A DNA stretch of 64,000 nt, taken from positions 124,001 through 188,000 of the forward strand of contig JAVVSR010000001.1 of NCBI GenBank assembly GCA_036654095.1. Reading direction: 5' to 3'. Position 1 is the stretch's first letter; every line of letters begins with the position of its first letter. This DNA comes from JAVVSR01 sp036654095. GTDB taxonomy: Bacteria > Bacillota > Clostridia > Christensenellales > CAG-917. The position numbers and the translations under genes were made by a program. The notes under the pieces were generated by a model. It saw only the letters and a list, made by a program, of their open reading frames with translations, was not told the origin of the DNA and searched no databases. Shown here piece after piece: positions 18,252 to 25,018 of this stretch.

Positions 18252-18326
18252 TGGAGCGGGAGACGAGATTCGGACTCGCGACTTTCACCTTGGCAAGGTG
18301 ACACTCTACCACTGAGTCACTCCCGC
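18252..18326 (-). tRNA. tRNA-Gly (anticodon GCC)
   Basis: Minus strand: acceptor GCGGGAG pairs with CTCCCGC, anticodon loop TTGCCAA (anticodon GCC), T-loop GAGTCCGAATCTC, encoded CCA. It is first in the minus-strand cluster. Its 5' end and upstream flank are duplicated at 18514-18613. Confidence 0.95.
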
Positions 18327-18513
18327 ATATTAACCATTAATAAAATAATAAAATATTAAGTTTTCAAGCTCGTACTAAGTAAATTAAAGCGGAGCGGAGA
18401 CGATATGACCTCAACATTGTTACGCTTGCCCACAAACATCTTAACGCAACACGGTTTAAATATCAATCAAACTCACTGCACAACGGTGGTACGGCCTCGC
18501 AAAATCCAAACTA

Positions 18514-18613
18514 ACACTCTACCACTCGGTCACTCCCGCATATCAACCATTAATAACATATTAAGTTTTCAAGCTCGTACTAAGTAAATTAAAGCGGAGC
18601 GGATACAATATGC
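18514..18613 (-). pseudogene. Duplicated 5' fragment of tRNA-Gly plus leader
   Basis: The plus-strand sequence from ACACTCTACCACT to the GCGGAGCGGA element repeats 18301-18407 with a few substitutions and a small deletion. On the minus strand it starts GCGGGAGTGACCGAGTGGTA, an intact acceptor strand and D-arm, but continues into sequence that does not form an anticodon arm or a matching T-arm. It is therefore a tRNA remnant, not a functional tRNA. It lies upstream of the three real tRNAs on the same strand. Confidence 0.75.
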
Positions 18614-18633
18614 GTAAAAACCATTGCCTGTAC

Positions 18634-18662
18634 ATTATATACTAAATATTAAAATGTGTACA
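18634..18662 (-). promoter_or_regulatory. Possible promoter of the tRNA cluster
   Basis: Minus strand TGTACA (18662-18657), 17-base spacer, TATAAT (18639-18634). A transcript from here would pass through the tRNA remnant before tRNA-Gly, about 300 bases away. A closer promoter in the duplicated leader cannot be excluded. Confidence 0.4.
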
Positions 18663-18886
18663 GTAAACACGCTTATTTTTAAGTACATTAAAAAAAATTA
18701 ATGCAAAAAACATTAGATATGGTGTTATTCAAAAGCAACTACTATAATATAGCAAAAAAAAAATGATATTGCAAGGATTTTTTACTAAAAATTATATCAA
18801 ATTTTATTTTTATAACTTATTATATTCGACAGCGCGCAAAAATGTTGCAATTTATGTGCGGAATATTTTGTTTTTAAATAATTCGT

Positions 18887-18916
18887 TTGACATTGCCAAA
18901 TAAATTGTGTTATTAT
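18887..18916 (+). promoter_or_regulatory. Strong promoter of a candidate small RNA or leader
   Basis: Perfect -35 TTGACA (18887-18892), 18-base spacer, TATTAT (18911-18916), upstream of a terminated, structured stretch. The remaining 18663-18886 shows no gene. Confidence 0.65.
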
Positions 18917-18922
18917 CAGCAT

Positions 18923-19068
18923 AGGAAGTTGGTAGACAGCTTCAAATAGTTTAGAGTAGGTTAGCATAGTATGATTAGTTTAGTATCGGTGTTATGTGTT
19001 GAAGGCACTGCGCAATTATGTATATATTTCACTTTTCGATGGTGACTTTTTGTCGTCGTCTTTTTTAT
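18923..19068 (+). ncRNA. Candidate small RNA or attenuator leader upstream of trpB
   Basis: Between a strong promoter (18887) and a terminator hairpin lies about 146 bases with no good reading frame. It begins near 18923 with a 7-bp hairpin GAAGTTG/CAGCTTC, has a second short stem CGGTG/CACTG near 18993-19015, and ends in the terminator. No T-box AGGGTGG motif, SRP motif or tmRNA feature was seen. It could be a free sRNA or a transcription attenuator for trpB, whose ATG is 287 bases beyond the terminator. Confidence 0.4.
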
Positions 19069-19078
19069 TGTTTTTTTA
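19038..19078 (+). terminator. Intrinsic terminator before trpB
   Basis: GATGGTGAC (19038-19046), TTTTT loop, GTCGTCGTC (19052-19060) form a 9-bp stem with several G-U pairs, followed by T6-ATTG-T7. The remaining 19079-19354 is AT-rich with no gene until the trpB ribosome site AAGGTG. Confidence 0.7.
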
Positions 19079-19354
19079 ATATAATATTCAATAATTTTAA
19101 TTATCACAACTAAAAGTTATAAATCAAAATGTTTGCAATTTGCATTGTTATATAAGCTTAAGCGTTGTTGTTTTTGAAACTACAAAAAATATTTACATTA
19201 AGATAAAAAATAATTTTGTAATAATAATGCTTTAAAATATATATCTAAATATCGTATTTTAGATTTTTATAACTTTTAAAATATCAATAAATACATTTTA
19301 AGTTTAAAAACTTAAACACAAAACTTACACATAACAAAAATATAAGGTGAAAAA

Positions 19355-20575
19355 ATGATTAAAAACAACATAGATTTTGAAACATATTTAAAAAATTATC
19401 CCGACCAAAATGGTTATTTTGGTAAATATGGCGGTTCATATATCACAGAAGAACTTGTGCCTGCATTTATAGAAATCAATGACGCATATCAAACAATTTG
19501 CAAGTCCGCGCAGTTTATAAGCGAATTACGCAGGATTAGAAAAGAATTTCAAGGCCGTCCGACGCCTGTATATCATTGCGAAAGGCTGTCGAGGAGCATT
19601 GGAAGATGTCAAATTTACGTTAAACGTGAAGATTTAAACCACACTGGCGCGCACAAACTTAATCACTGTATGGGCGAAGGTTTGCTTGCGAAATATCTAG
19701 GGAAGAAGAAACTAATTGCCGAAACTGGAGCAGGTCAACACGGCGTGGCGATTGCAACGGCTGCCGCATATTTTGGCTTAGAATGTGATGTATATATGGG
19801 CGAAGTCGATATAAAAAAGCAAGCGCCAAACGTTGCGAGAATGAGGATATTAGGCGCAAAAGTTGTGCCTGTAACTCACGGATTGAAAACATTGAAAGAG
19901 GCTGTTGATGCTGCCTTTGATGCATATCTAAAGGAATATAAAGATAGCATTTATTGCATAGGTTCCGCGCTTGGCCCTCATCCGTTTCCATTAATGGTAA
20001 GAGATTTTCAGCTGGTAGTAGGTCAAGAAGCGCGTTCGCAATTTTTGGAGATGACAGGCGAGTTGCCAGATGTCGTTTGCGCGTGTGTTGGCGGTGGAAG
20101 CAACTCAATAGGTATGTTTGACGCCTTTTTAAACGACCCCGTTAAATTGTATGGCATTGAACCGCAGGGCATTGGTACTAAAGAAGGTGAGCACGCGGCT
20201 AGTTTGTCATATGGCACAGAGGGCATTATGCACGGATTTAATAGTTTGATGTTGAAAGATAAAAACGGTGAACCTGCGCCTGTTTATTCGGTTGCTAGCG
20301 GATTAGATTATCCAAGTTCAGGGCCTGAACACGCATTTTTGCACGATATTGGTCGCGTTACATACAAAACCGCCACCGACGACGAAGCTGTTGACGCATT
20401 TTTTAAGCTGTCACGACTTGAAGGGATTATCCCCGCGCTTGAAAGTTCACACGCGGTTGCATACGCTATGAAACTTGCAAATGAAATGAAAAGCGGCTCA
20501 ATTTTGGTTAATTTGTCGGGTCGAGGCGACAAGGACGTTGACTATGTGCTTGAAAAGTATGGCGACAGGCTTTAA
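19355..20575 (+). CDS. trpB: Tryptophan synthase beta chain
   Basis: PLP enzyme that condenses indole with L-serine to give tryptophan. The 406-residue protein has full family length. The PLP lysine is K101 in HTGAHKLN (usual HTGAHKIN), the catalytic Glu lies in AETGAGQHG, the phosphate-binding loop is GGGSNSIG (usual GGGSNAIG), and NLSGRGDKD closes the protein. AAGGTGA lies just before the ATG. No trpA or other trp gene is in the window, so it may work on indole from elsewhere (indole salvage) or with an alpha subunit encoded at a distance. A terminated leader lies upstream. Confidence 0.96.
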   Translation: MIKNNIDFETYLKNYPDQNGYFGKYGGSYITEELVPAFIEINDAYQTICKSAQFISELRRIRKEFQGRPTPVYHCERLSRSIGRCQIYVKREDLNHTGAHKLNHCMGEGLLAKYLGKKKLIAETGAGQHGVAIATAAAYFGLECDVYMGEVDIKKQAPNVARMRILGAKVVPVTHGLKTLKEAVDAAFDAYLKEYKDSIYCIGSALGPHPFPLMVRDFQLVVGQEARSQFLEMTGELPDVVCACVGGGSNSIGMFDAFLNDPVKLYGIEPQGIGTKEGEHAASLSYGTEGIMHGFNSLMLKDKNGEPAPVYSVASGLDYPSSGPEHAFLHDIGRVTYKTATDDEAVDAFFKLSRLEGIIPALESSHAVAYAMKLANEMKSGSILVNLSGRGDKDVDYVLEKYGDRL

Positions 20576-20639
20576 TTTGTCATAATTGTTTTATCTGGAT
20601 TTAATTAAAACAATTTATGTGGCGATTTTTTAAAAAGTA

Positions 20640-20668
20640 TTGAAAAATGCTTTAAAATGTTATATAAT
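20640..20668 (+). promoter_or_regulatory. Sigma-A-type promoter of the aldo/keto reductase gene
   Basis: TTGAAA (20640-20645), 17-base spacer, TATAAT (20663-20668). Confidence 0.6.
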
Positions 20669-20670
20669 AT

Positions 20671-20757
20671 TACCGTAAGGTGTAATGCGTTTTAATTTTG
20701 GCATATCCAATTTTGTTTGGATTTAACAATATTGCATTATATTTTGCGGTATTTTTA
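20671..20757 (+). promoter_or_regulatory. Structured 5' leader of the aldo/keto reductase gene
   Basis: Nested pairings by eye: outer TACCG with CGGTA, middle TAATGC with GCATTA, inner ATCCA with TGGAT near 20703-20721. The outer stem is followed directly by TTTTTATTT, so the whole could act as a terminator-like switch before the ribosome site GAGGTG. It matches no riboswitch class I recognise. Confidence 0.3.
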
Positions 20758-20774
20758 TTTAATTGAGGTGCAAA

Positions 20775-21623
20775 GTGAAGCTAACTGATACGATTAAGCT
20801 TAATAATGGCGTAGAAATTCCACGGATAGGTTATGGTACTTGGCGCACCCCTGCAGGGGAAGTTTGCAAAATCGGGGTTGATACTGCAATTAAGGCGGGC
20901 TATCGTTTGCTTGATACGGCAACAGTTTACGCAAACGAGCAAAGCGTAGGCGAGGCAATTATTTCAAACGGCATAACTCGAGAGGAGTTGTTTGTCACAA
21001 CAAAACTTTGGAACACTGACCAAGGTTATGATAATACGTTAAAGGCATTTGATTTATCAATGGAAAATTTGAAACTAGATTATTTGGACTTATATTTAAT
21101 TCATTGGCCGATTGCGTTTGATTTTCGCGATAGGTGGCAAACAAGTGTTTTTGAAAGTTGGCGCGCGATTGAGCGTTTATATTTAGATGGACGAGTTCGC
21201 GCAATAGGTGTAAGTAACTTTTTAGCGCGGCACTTAAAGTATTTGCTAAATAATTGTAAAGTTGCGCCGATGATTGACCAAATTGAATTTCACATTGGTT
21301 TACAACAGCTTGAAACGGTGGAATATGCTAGGCAAAATAATTTGGTCGTTGAGGCTTGGAGTCCGATTTGCAAGGCGAAAGCTTTTGACTTGCCCGAAGT
21401 AAGGGCGATAATGTGTCGTACGGGGAAAACCGGCGCGCAGATATTAATTAGATGGTGTTTACAAAAAGGTGTAATTCCATTGCCTAAATCTGTAACTCTC
21501 AATCGAATATTTGAAAACATTAACGTGTTTGATTTTGAATTGACGTCCAACGATATGCTTATGTTGGATAACGTGACCGAAATAGGTCGATTGGGTTCAC
21601 ACCCTGACGAATGTCTATTTTAA
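20775..21623 (+). CDS. Aldo/keto reductase
   Basis: NADPH-dependent oxidoreductase of the AKR superfamily, reducing aldehydes or ketones to alcohols. About 282 residues, a typical TIM-barrel length. The catalytic tetrad is visible: Asp and Tyr in DTATVYANE, Lys in TTKLWN, His in LYLIHWP; the GVSNF motif and the C-terminal PLPKSV cofactor segment are present (5-ketogluconate/2,5-diketogluconate-like subgroup). GTG 20775 is chosen because GAGGTG ends 5 bases before it; the frame is open upstream to a TTG at 20763. The physiological substrate is unknown; the downstream aldehyde oxidoreductase also handles aldehydes. Confidence 0.9.
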   Translation: MKLTDTIKLNNGVEIPRIGYGTWRTPAGEVCKIGVDTAIKAGYRLLDTATVYANEQSVGEAIISNGITREELFVTTKLWNTDQGYDNTLKAFDLSMENLKLDYLDLYLIHWPIAFDFRDRWQTSVFESWRAIERLYLDGRVRAIGVSNFLARHLKYLLNNCKVAPMIDQIEFHIGLQQLETVEYARQNNLVVEAWSPICKAKAFDLPEVRAIMCRTGKTGAQILIRWCLQKGVIPLPKSVTLNRIFENINVFDFELTSNDMLMLDNVTEIGRLGSHPDECLF

Positions 21624-21775
21624 ATTATTTTTTAATACTGTTATTTGTTGTTATGTAATATAATAAAAGTGCAACATTAAAACATAACATTTCTTGTCAA
21701 TTAAGATGTTTTGTTTAAATTTGAGCTATATCATTAAATTTTTTTTAAAATTATTAAAGTTTATCAAAAAAATCA

Positions 21776-21804
21776 TTGCTATAATTTCTGCTATTTGATA
21801 AAAT
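21776..21804 (+). promoter_or_regulatory. Promoter of the aldehyde oxidoreductase gene
   Basis: TTGCTA (21776-21781), 17-base spacer, TAAAAT (21799-21804). A short GTCGG/CCGAC hairpin (21823-21840) follows in the leader, right before the AGGGGAA ribosome site. Confidence 0.5.
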
Positions 21805-21855
21805 GTATTTAATAAATAAAGCGTCGGCTATTTAACCGACAGAGGGGAATTTTTT

Positions 21856-23820
21856 ATGCCAATGTCAAGGTTTGGCGGCTATGCCGGCAAAGTTATTAAA
21901 ATTGATTTAACAACAAAAACCGTTACTGAGTATCCGTGGTCGGATACCGAGCGCAGGTTGTTTTTAGGCGGCAAAATTATGGCCGCTAAAATTATTTATG
22001 ACAATATCCACAATAAGATTGACCCGTATGGCGAGGAAAATATGCTTGTTATTACGACAGGCCCTTTTACAAACAACGGAGTTCCGTCGACGGCGCGATT
22101 TAACGTATCAGGTGTTTCGCCACAAACAGGTTTAATGGCTTCATCAAACTGTGGCGGCAACTTTGGCGGACAAATGAAACGATGTGGTTTTGACGGGATT
22201 ATTTTAGTTGGAAAATGCGCTGACAAAACTTTGATTAAAATTGTTGATGATAAAATAACTTTTGAAGATGCTTCATCGCTTTGGGGTTTAACGACTGGAG
22301 CTACTCAGGAAAAAATTGGTGGCAGGTGTGGCAAGTTGGTTATTGGCCCTGCTGGCGAAAACCAAGTTAAATTCGCTGGGCTGTTTAGTGATGAACGTAC
22401 AGCAGGTCGAGCTGGTCTTGGCGGTGTTTTAGGCAGCAAAAACGTTAAGGCAATTACCGCGCAGGGCACAAAGGGAAACAATGCTTTTGATAAAAAAAAG
22501 TTGTTATTGTGCAGTAAAAACTGGACTAAAAGGCTGATAGCTCATCCATTAACTGGCAGTCAGTTGCCTAGACTTGGTTCTGCTGGTCTTGTTTCGCAAA
22601 TGCAAGCAAAGCATATTTTAGCAACTAAAAACTTTTCTAAAGGTACGTACTGTGATTTTGAAAAGGTTAGTGGCGAAAGACTTGCTGAAGATTTTTTGAT
22701 TAAAAATAAAGGTTGTTTAACTTGTCCGATACAATGTACTAGGGTTGTGTCTGTTGACGGGAAAGATGTTAAAGGACCCGAACTTGAAACGCTAGGTTTG
22801 CTTGGCCCAAACATTTTAAACAACGATATGGACGCTATTTTAAAATGGAATTATGAACTTGACGAATTGGGTATGGATACTATTTCGTGCGCAGGTACTC
22901 TTGCCTTTGCGATGGAACTTAAGGAAAAGGGAATGGCAGATTTAGGGCTTGAATTTGGCAAAATTGACAATATTTCGTCAGTTTTAAGCGATATTGCGTA
23001 CCGACGTGGTTTTGGCGATGAACTTGCAGAGGGCAATCGTTGGTTGTCTGAAAAATATGGCGGAAAGGATTTTGCTATCAACGTTAAGGGGCTGGAACTT
23101 TCGGCCTATGAACCTCGGCACGCCGTTGGTATGGGTTTAGGTTACGCTACATCAAACCGTGGCGGTTGTCACTTAAACGGCGGATATTTGGTTATTTTAG
23201 AAGGGTTGGGCTTGAATATCAATCAGCTTACAACTTGCGGCAAGGCGGCGTTTACAAATTTCTTCCAAGATTTTATGGAGGCCATTTCAGCAGCTGGTTC
23301 TTGCTTATTTACATCGTATCAAGTTTTCCCGGGATTTTTAATTTCAAAACCTAATTTTTTTGTTACTAAAATTGTAAACGGAGTTGCGCCATATATAGGC
23401 GGAATTGTAAACGTTATAAATCATCATCCAGGTTTTATGGCTTTAAACCTTGAATCATTTATTACCTATCCCGTTGCCATCAAGCACTGTGTTGGTATGA
23501 AATCAAATATTGGCGAATTTTTAAAAATTGGTAAACGTGGTTATAATCTTGAAAGATTGGTTAATATTAGGTTAGGTTTGCAAGGAAGTCAGGATAGATT
23601 GCCAAATCGCTTAACAACTGAAAACGAGGAAGAAGGCAACAATAAAACGCACGTACCTATGGATAAGCTTATTAAAAAATATTACAAATCGCGCAAGTGG
23701 GATGAAAATGGTGTTCCTAAGCCGTCGCTGATTAAATATTTGAAAATTGATGAAAAAGCTTTTAAAAAGGAAGTCGTGAAAGATGAAAAGATTGCTAAAA
23801 AGTTAGGATTGATGAAATAG
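21856..23820 (+). CDS. aor: Aldehyde:ferredoxin oxidoreductase (tungstopterin AOR family)
   Basis: Oxidises aldehydes to acids with ferredoxin, or reduces acids with reduced ferredoxin; uses a tungsto-bispterin and one [4Fe-4S] cluster. The 654-residue protein begins with the family GGYAGKVIKIDL segment. Cluster ligands are CLTCPIQC (CxxCxxxC, about 293-300) and a later Cys in EAISAAGSCLF (about 480). Length is slightly above the usual 600-620. The extended basic C-terminus (KKYYKSRKW...) is typical. No tungstate transporter or pterin genes are nearby. The substrate is unknown. Low-GC anaerobes often use AOR to dispose of amino-acid-derived aldehydes. Confidence 0.92.
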   Translation: MPMSRFGGYAGKVIKIDLTTKTVTEYPWSDTERRLFLGGKIMAAKIIYDNIHNKIDPYGEENMLVITTGPFTNNGVPSTARFNVSGVSPQTGLMASSNCGGNFGGQMKRCGFDGIILVGKCADKTLIKIVDDKITFEDASSLWGLTTGATQEKIGGRCGKLVIGPAGENQVKFAGLFSDERTAGRAGLGGVLGSKNVKAITAQGTKGNNAFDKKKLLLCSKNWTKRLIAHPLTGSQLPRLGSAGLVSQMQAKHILATKNFSKGTYCDFEKVSGERLAEDFLIKNKGCLTCPIQCTRVVSVDGKDVKGPELETLGLLGPNILNNDMDAILKWNYELDELGMDTISCAGTLAFAMELKEKGMADLGLEFGKIDNISSVLSDIAYRRGFGDELAEGNRWLSEKYGGKDFAINVKGLELSAYEPRHAVGMGLGYATSNRGGCHLNGGYLVILEGLGLNINQLTTCGKAAFTNFFQDFMEAISAAGSCLFTSYQVFPGFLISKPNFFVTKIVNGVAPYIGGIVNVINHHPGFMALNLESFITYPVAIKHCVGMKSNIGEFLKIGKRGYNLERLVNIRLGLQGSQDRLPNRLTTENEEEGNNKTHVPMDKLIKKYYKSRKWDENGVPKPSLIKYLKIDEKAFKKEVVKDEKIAKKLGLMK

Positions 23821-23876
23821 TGTATAACTTTACATATTTGTAATTAATTAGATATATTATTGTTACAAAAACTTAG

Positions 23877-23906
23877 AAAAAATATGGCTATTATGCCATA
23901 TTTTTT
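23877..23906 (+). terminator. Intrinsic terminator of the AOR gene
   Basis: AAAAAATATGGC (23877-23888) pairs with GCCATATTTTTT (23895-23906). It overlaps an in-frame upstream extension of the next ORF, which argues against that extension being translated. Confidence 0.7.
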
Positions 23907-23934
23907 CAAAAATAATTATAAATTGAGGTATAAA

Positions 23935-24582
23935 TTGAAATATCAAACAATTTTTTGGGATTGGAACGGCACTATTATTGACGACCTTCATATATGTATG
24001 CAAAGCATAAACACCTTGTTAAAAAGGCGTTCTATGAAATTGTTTGAAAAACCTCAAGATTACTTTGATGTTTTTTGCTTTCCTATTATTGAGTATTATA
24101 GAAAAATTGGTTTTGATTATACTAAAGAACCTTATATCGATTTAGCTAACGAGTATATGATTGAGTATGACAAAAATTCAAAAAATGCTAAACCATTTAA
24201 TGATGTTATTGCTGCAATAAAATCGCTTAATCAATTAAATATGCGGCAAATAGTTTTATCAGCTTATGAAAAAAATGCGCTAGTTGAATGGCTAAAAGTG
24301 TTTAAAATTTACAATTATTTTGATGACGTTATTGGCCTTGATAATATTTACGCCGCAGGTAAGGTTGATATCGCGTTGAGGTGGCTTGAAAATAATAAAA
24401 TTGATTTATCCAAAGCAGTTATGATTGGCGACACCACACACGATTGTGAAGTTGCGGAAGCTATGGGTTGTGACTGTATTTTGCTTGCTAGAGGGCATAA
24501 TAGTGAAGCTGATTTAAGAAGTACCGGTAAAAAAGTTTTTAACAAAGCCAGCGAGTTATTGACCTATCTTTTATTGGACTAA
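23935..24582 (+). CDS. HAD-family phosphatase (phosphoglycolate phosphatase-like)
   Basis: A Mg-dependent haloacid-dehalogenase-type phosphatase of about 215 residues. Motif I is DWNGTIID (near residue 9), with the nucleophile Asp and a W-N in place of the more usual F-D; motif II is LSAYEKN, and the acidic motif IV is GDTTHDCEVA. It has the cap helix arrangement of Gph-like enzymes. TTG 23935 is chosen: GAGGT lies 6 bases before it, while the longer frame from 23860 runs through the AOR terminator. The substrate is unknown. The gene ends 8 bases before the assembly gap. Confidence 0.8.
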   Translation: MKYQTIFWDWNGTIIDDLHICMQSINTLLKRRSMKLFEKPQDYFDVFCFPIIEYYRKIGFDYTKEPYIDLANEYMIEYDKNSKNAKPFNDVIAAIKSLNQLNMRQIVLSAYEKNALVEWLKVFKIYNYFDDVIGLDNIYAAGKVDIALRWLENNKIDLSKAVMIGDTTHDCEVAEAMGCDCILLARGHNSEADLRSTGKKVFNKASELLTYLLLD

Positions 24583-24590
24583 TTTTAAAC

Positions 24591-24690
24591 NNNNNNNNNN
24601 NNNNNNNNNNNNNNNNNNNNNNNNNNNNNNNNNNNNNNNNNNNNNNNNNNNNNNNNNNNNNNNNNNNNNNNNNNNNNNNNNNNNNNNNNN
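24591..24690. other. Assembly gap (100 N)
   Basis: One hundred unresolved bases: a standard-length scaffold gap, so the true distance between the HAD gene and the next block is unknown. Confidence 0.99.
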
Positions 24691-24750
24691 CAAACCAAAC
24701 CAAACCAAACCAAACCAAACCAAACCAAACCAAACCAAACCAAACCAAAC
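24691..24750 (+). repeat. CAAAC pentanucleotide microsatellite
   Basis: Twelve perfect CAAAC units directly after the N gap; the left flank ends TAAAC, so the repeat probably caused the assembly break and may be longer. Confidence 0.97.
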
Positions 24751-24797
24751 TATTGCATGCAAAAAAAATGTCCAATAAGTGGATATTTTAAAACAAA

Positions 24798-24899
24798 ATG
24801 TACAAGTATAAACCAATGTTGCTATCAGCTTTTAGTACAAGTGTAATAATAAGTGCAGCGGTATGTGTTTGTTTGGTATTTCAATATGAGTTAATATAA
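24798..24899 (+). CDS. Possible 33-residue single-span membrane peptide
   Basis: A short frame, MYKYKPMLLSAF to FQYELI, with a hydrophobic core of about 20 residues after a basic start. No Shine-Dalgarno sequence is visible, but an intrinsic terminator follows 20 bases later, implying that something is transcribed here. It may equally be non-coding. Confidence 0.22.
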   Translation: MYKYKPMLLSAFSTSVIISAAVCVCLVFQYELI

Positions 24900-24919
24900 T
24901 TTATATTAATGCAAAATTT

Positions 24920-24947
24920 AAAAGCGGTTAATATTTAACCGCTTTTG
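24920..24947 (+). terminator. Intrinsic terminator
   Basis: AAAAGCGGTTAA (24920-24931) and TTAACCGCTTTT (24935-24946) form a perfect 12-bp stem with a 3-base loop. It ends whatever is transcribed from the gap side. Confidence 0.75.
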
Positions 24948-24959
24948 TTATGTTATCGC

Positions 24960-24988
24960 TTGATTATATCTTGTAAACTTGGTATTAT
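24960..24988 (+). promoter_or_regulatory. Promoter of the M3 peptidase gene
   Basis: TTGATT (24960-24965), 17-base spacer, TATTAT (24983-24988), about 30 bases before the start. Confidence 0.5.
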
Positions 24989-25018
24989 ATTAATATTAAA
25001 CTTTGAGGTGATATCATT

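Noticed and set aside
18405..18587. 60-codon plus-strand frame
   Set aside because: It has no ribosome site and runs across the tRNA remnant and duplicated leader; the repeat explains the open frame.
18923..19068. T-box riboswitch for trpB
   Set aside because: The conserved AGGGTGG antiterminator bulge and a specifier loop arrangement were not found.
19355..20575. TrpB2-type or pyridoxal-dependent TrpB-like enzyme
   Set aside because: HTGAHKLN, AETGAGQHG and the short N-terminus fit canonical TrpB1.
23860..23934. N-terminal extension of the HAD phosphatase
   Set aside because: It would translate the AOR terminator hairpin and lacks a ribosome site; TTG 23935 has GAGGT before it.
24691..24750. 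Telomere-like or coding function for the CAAAC run
   Set aside because: It is a simple microsatellite at an assembly gap; the frames through it include N bases and have no start signals.
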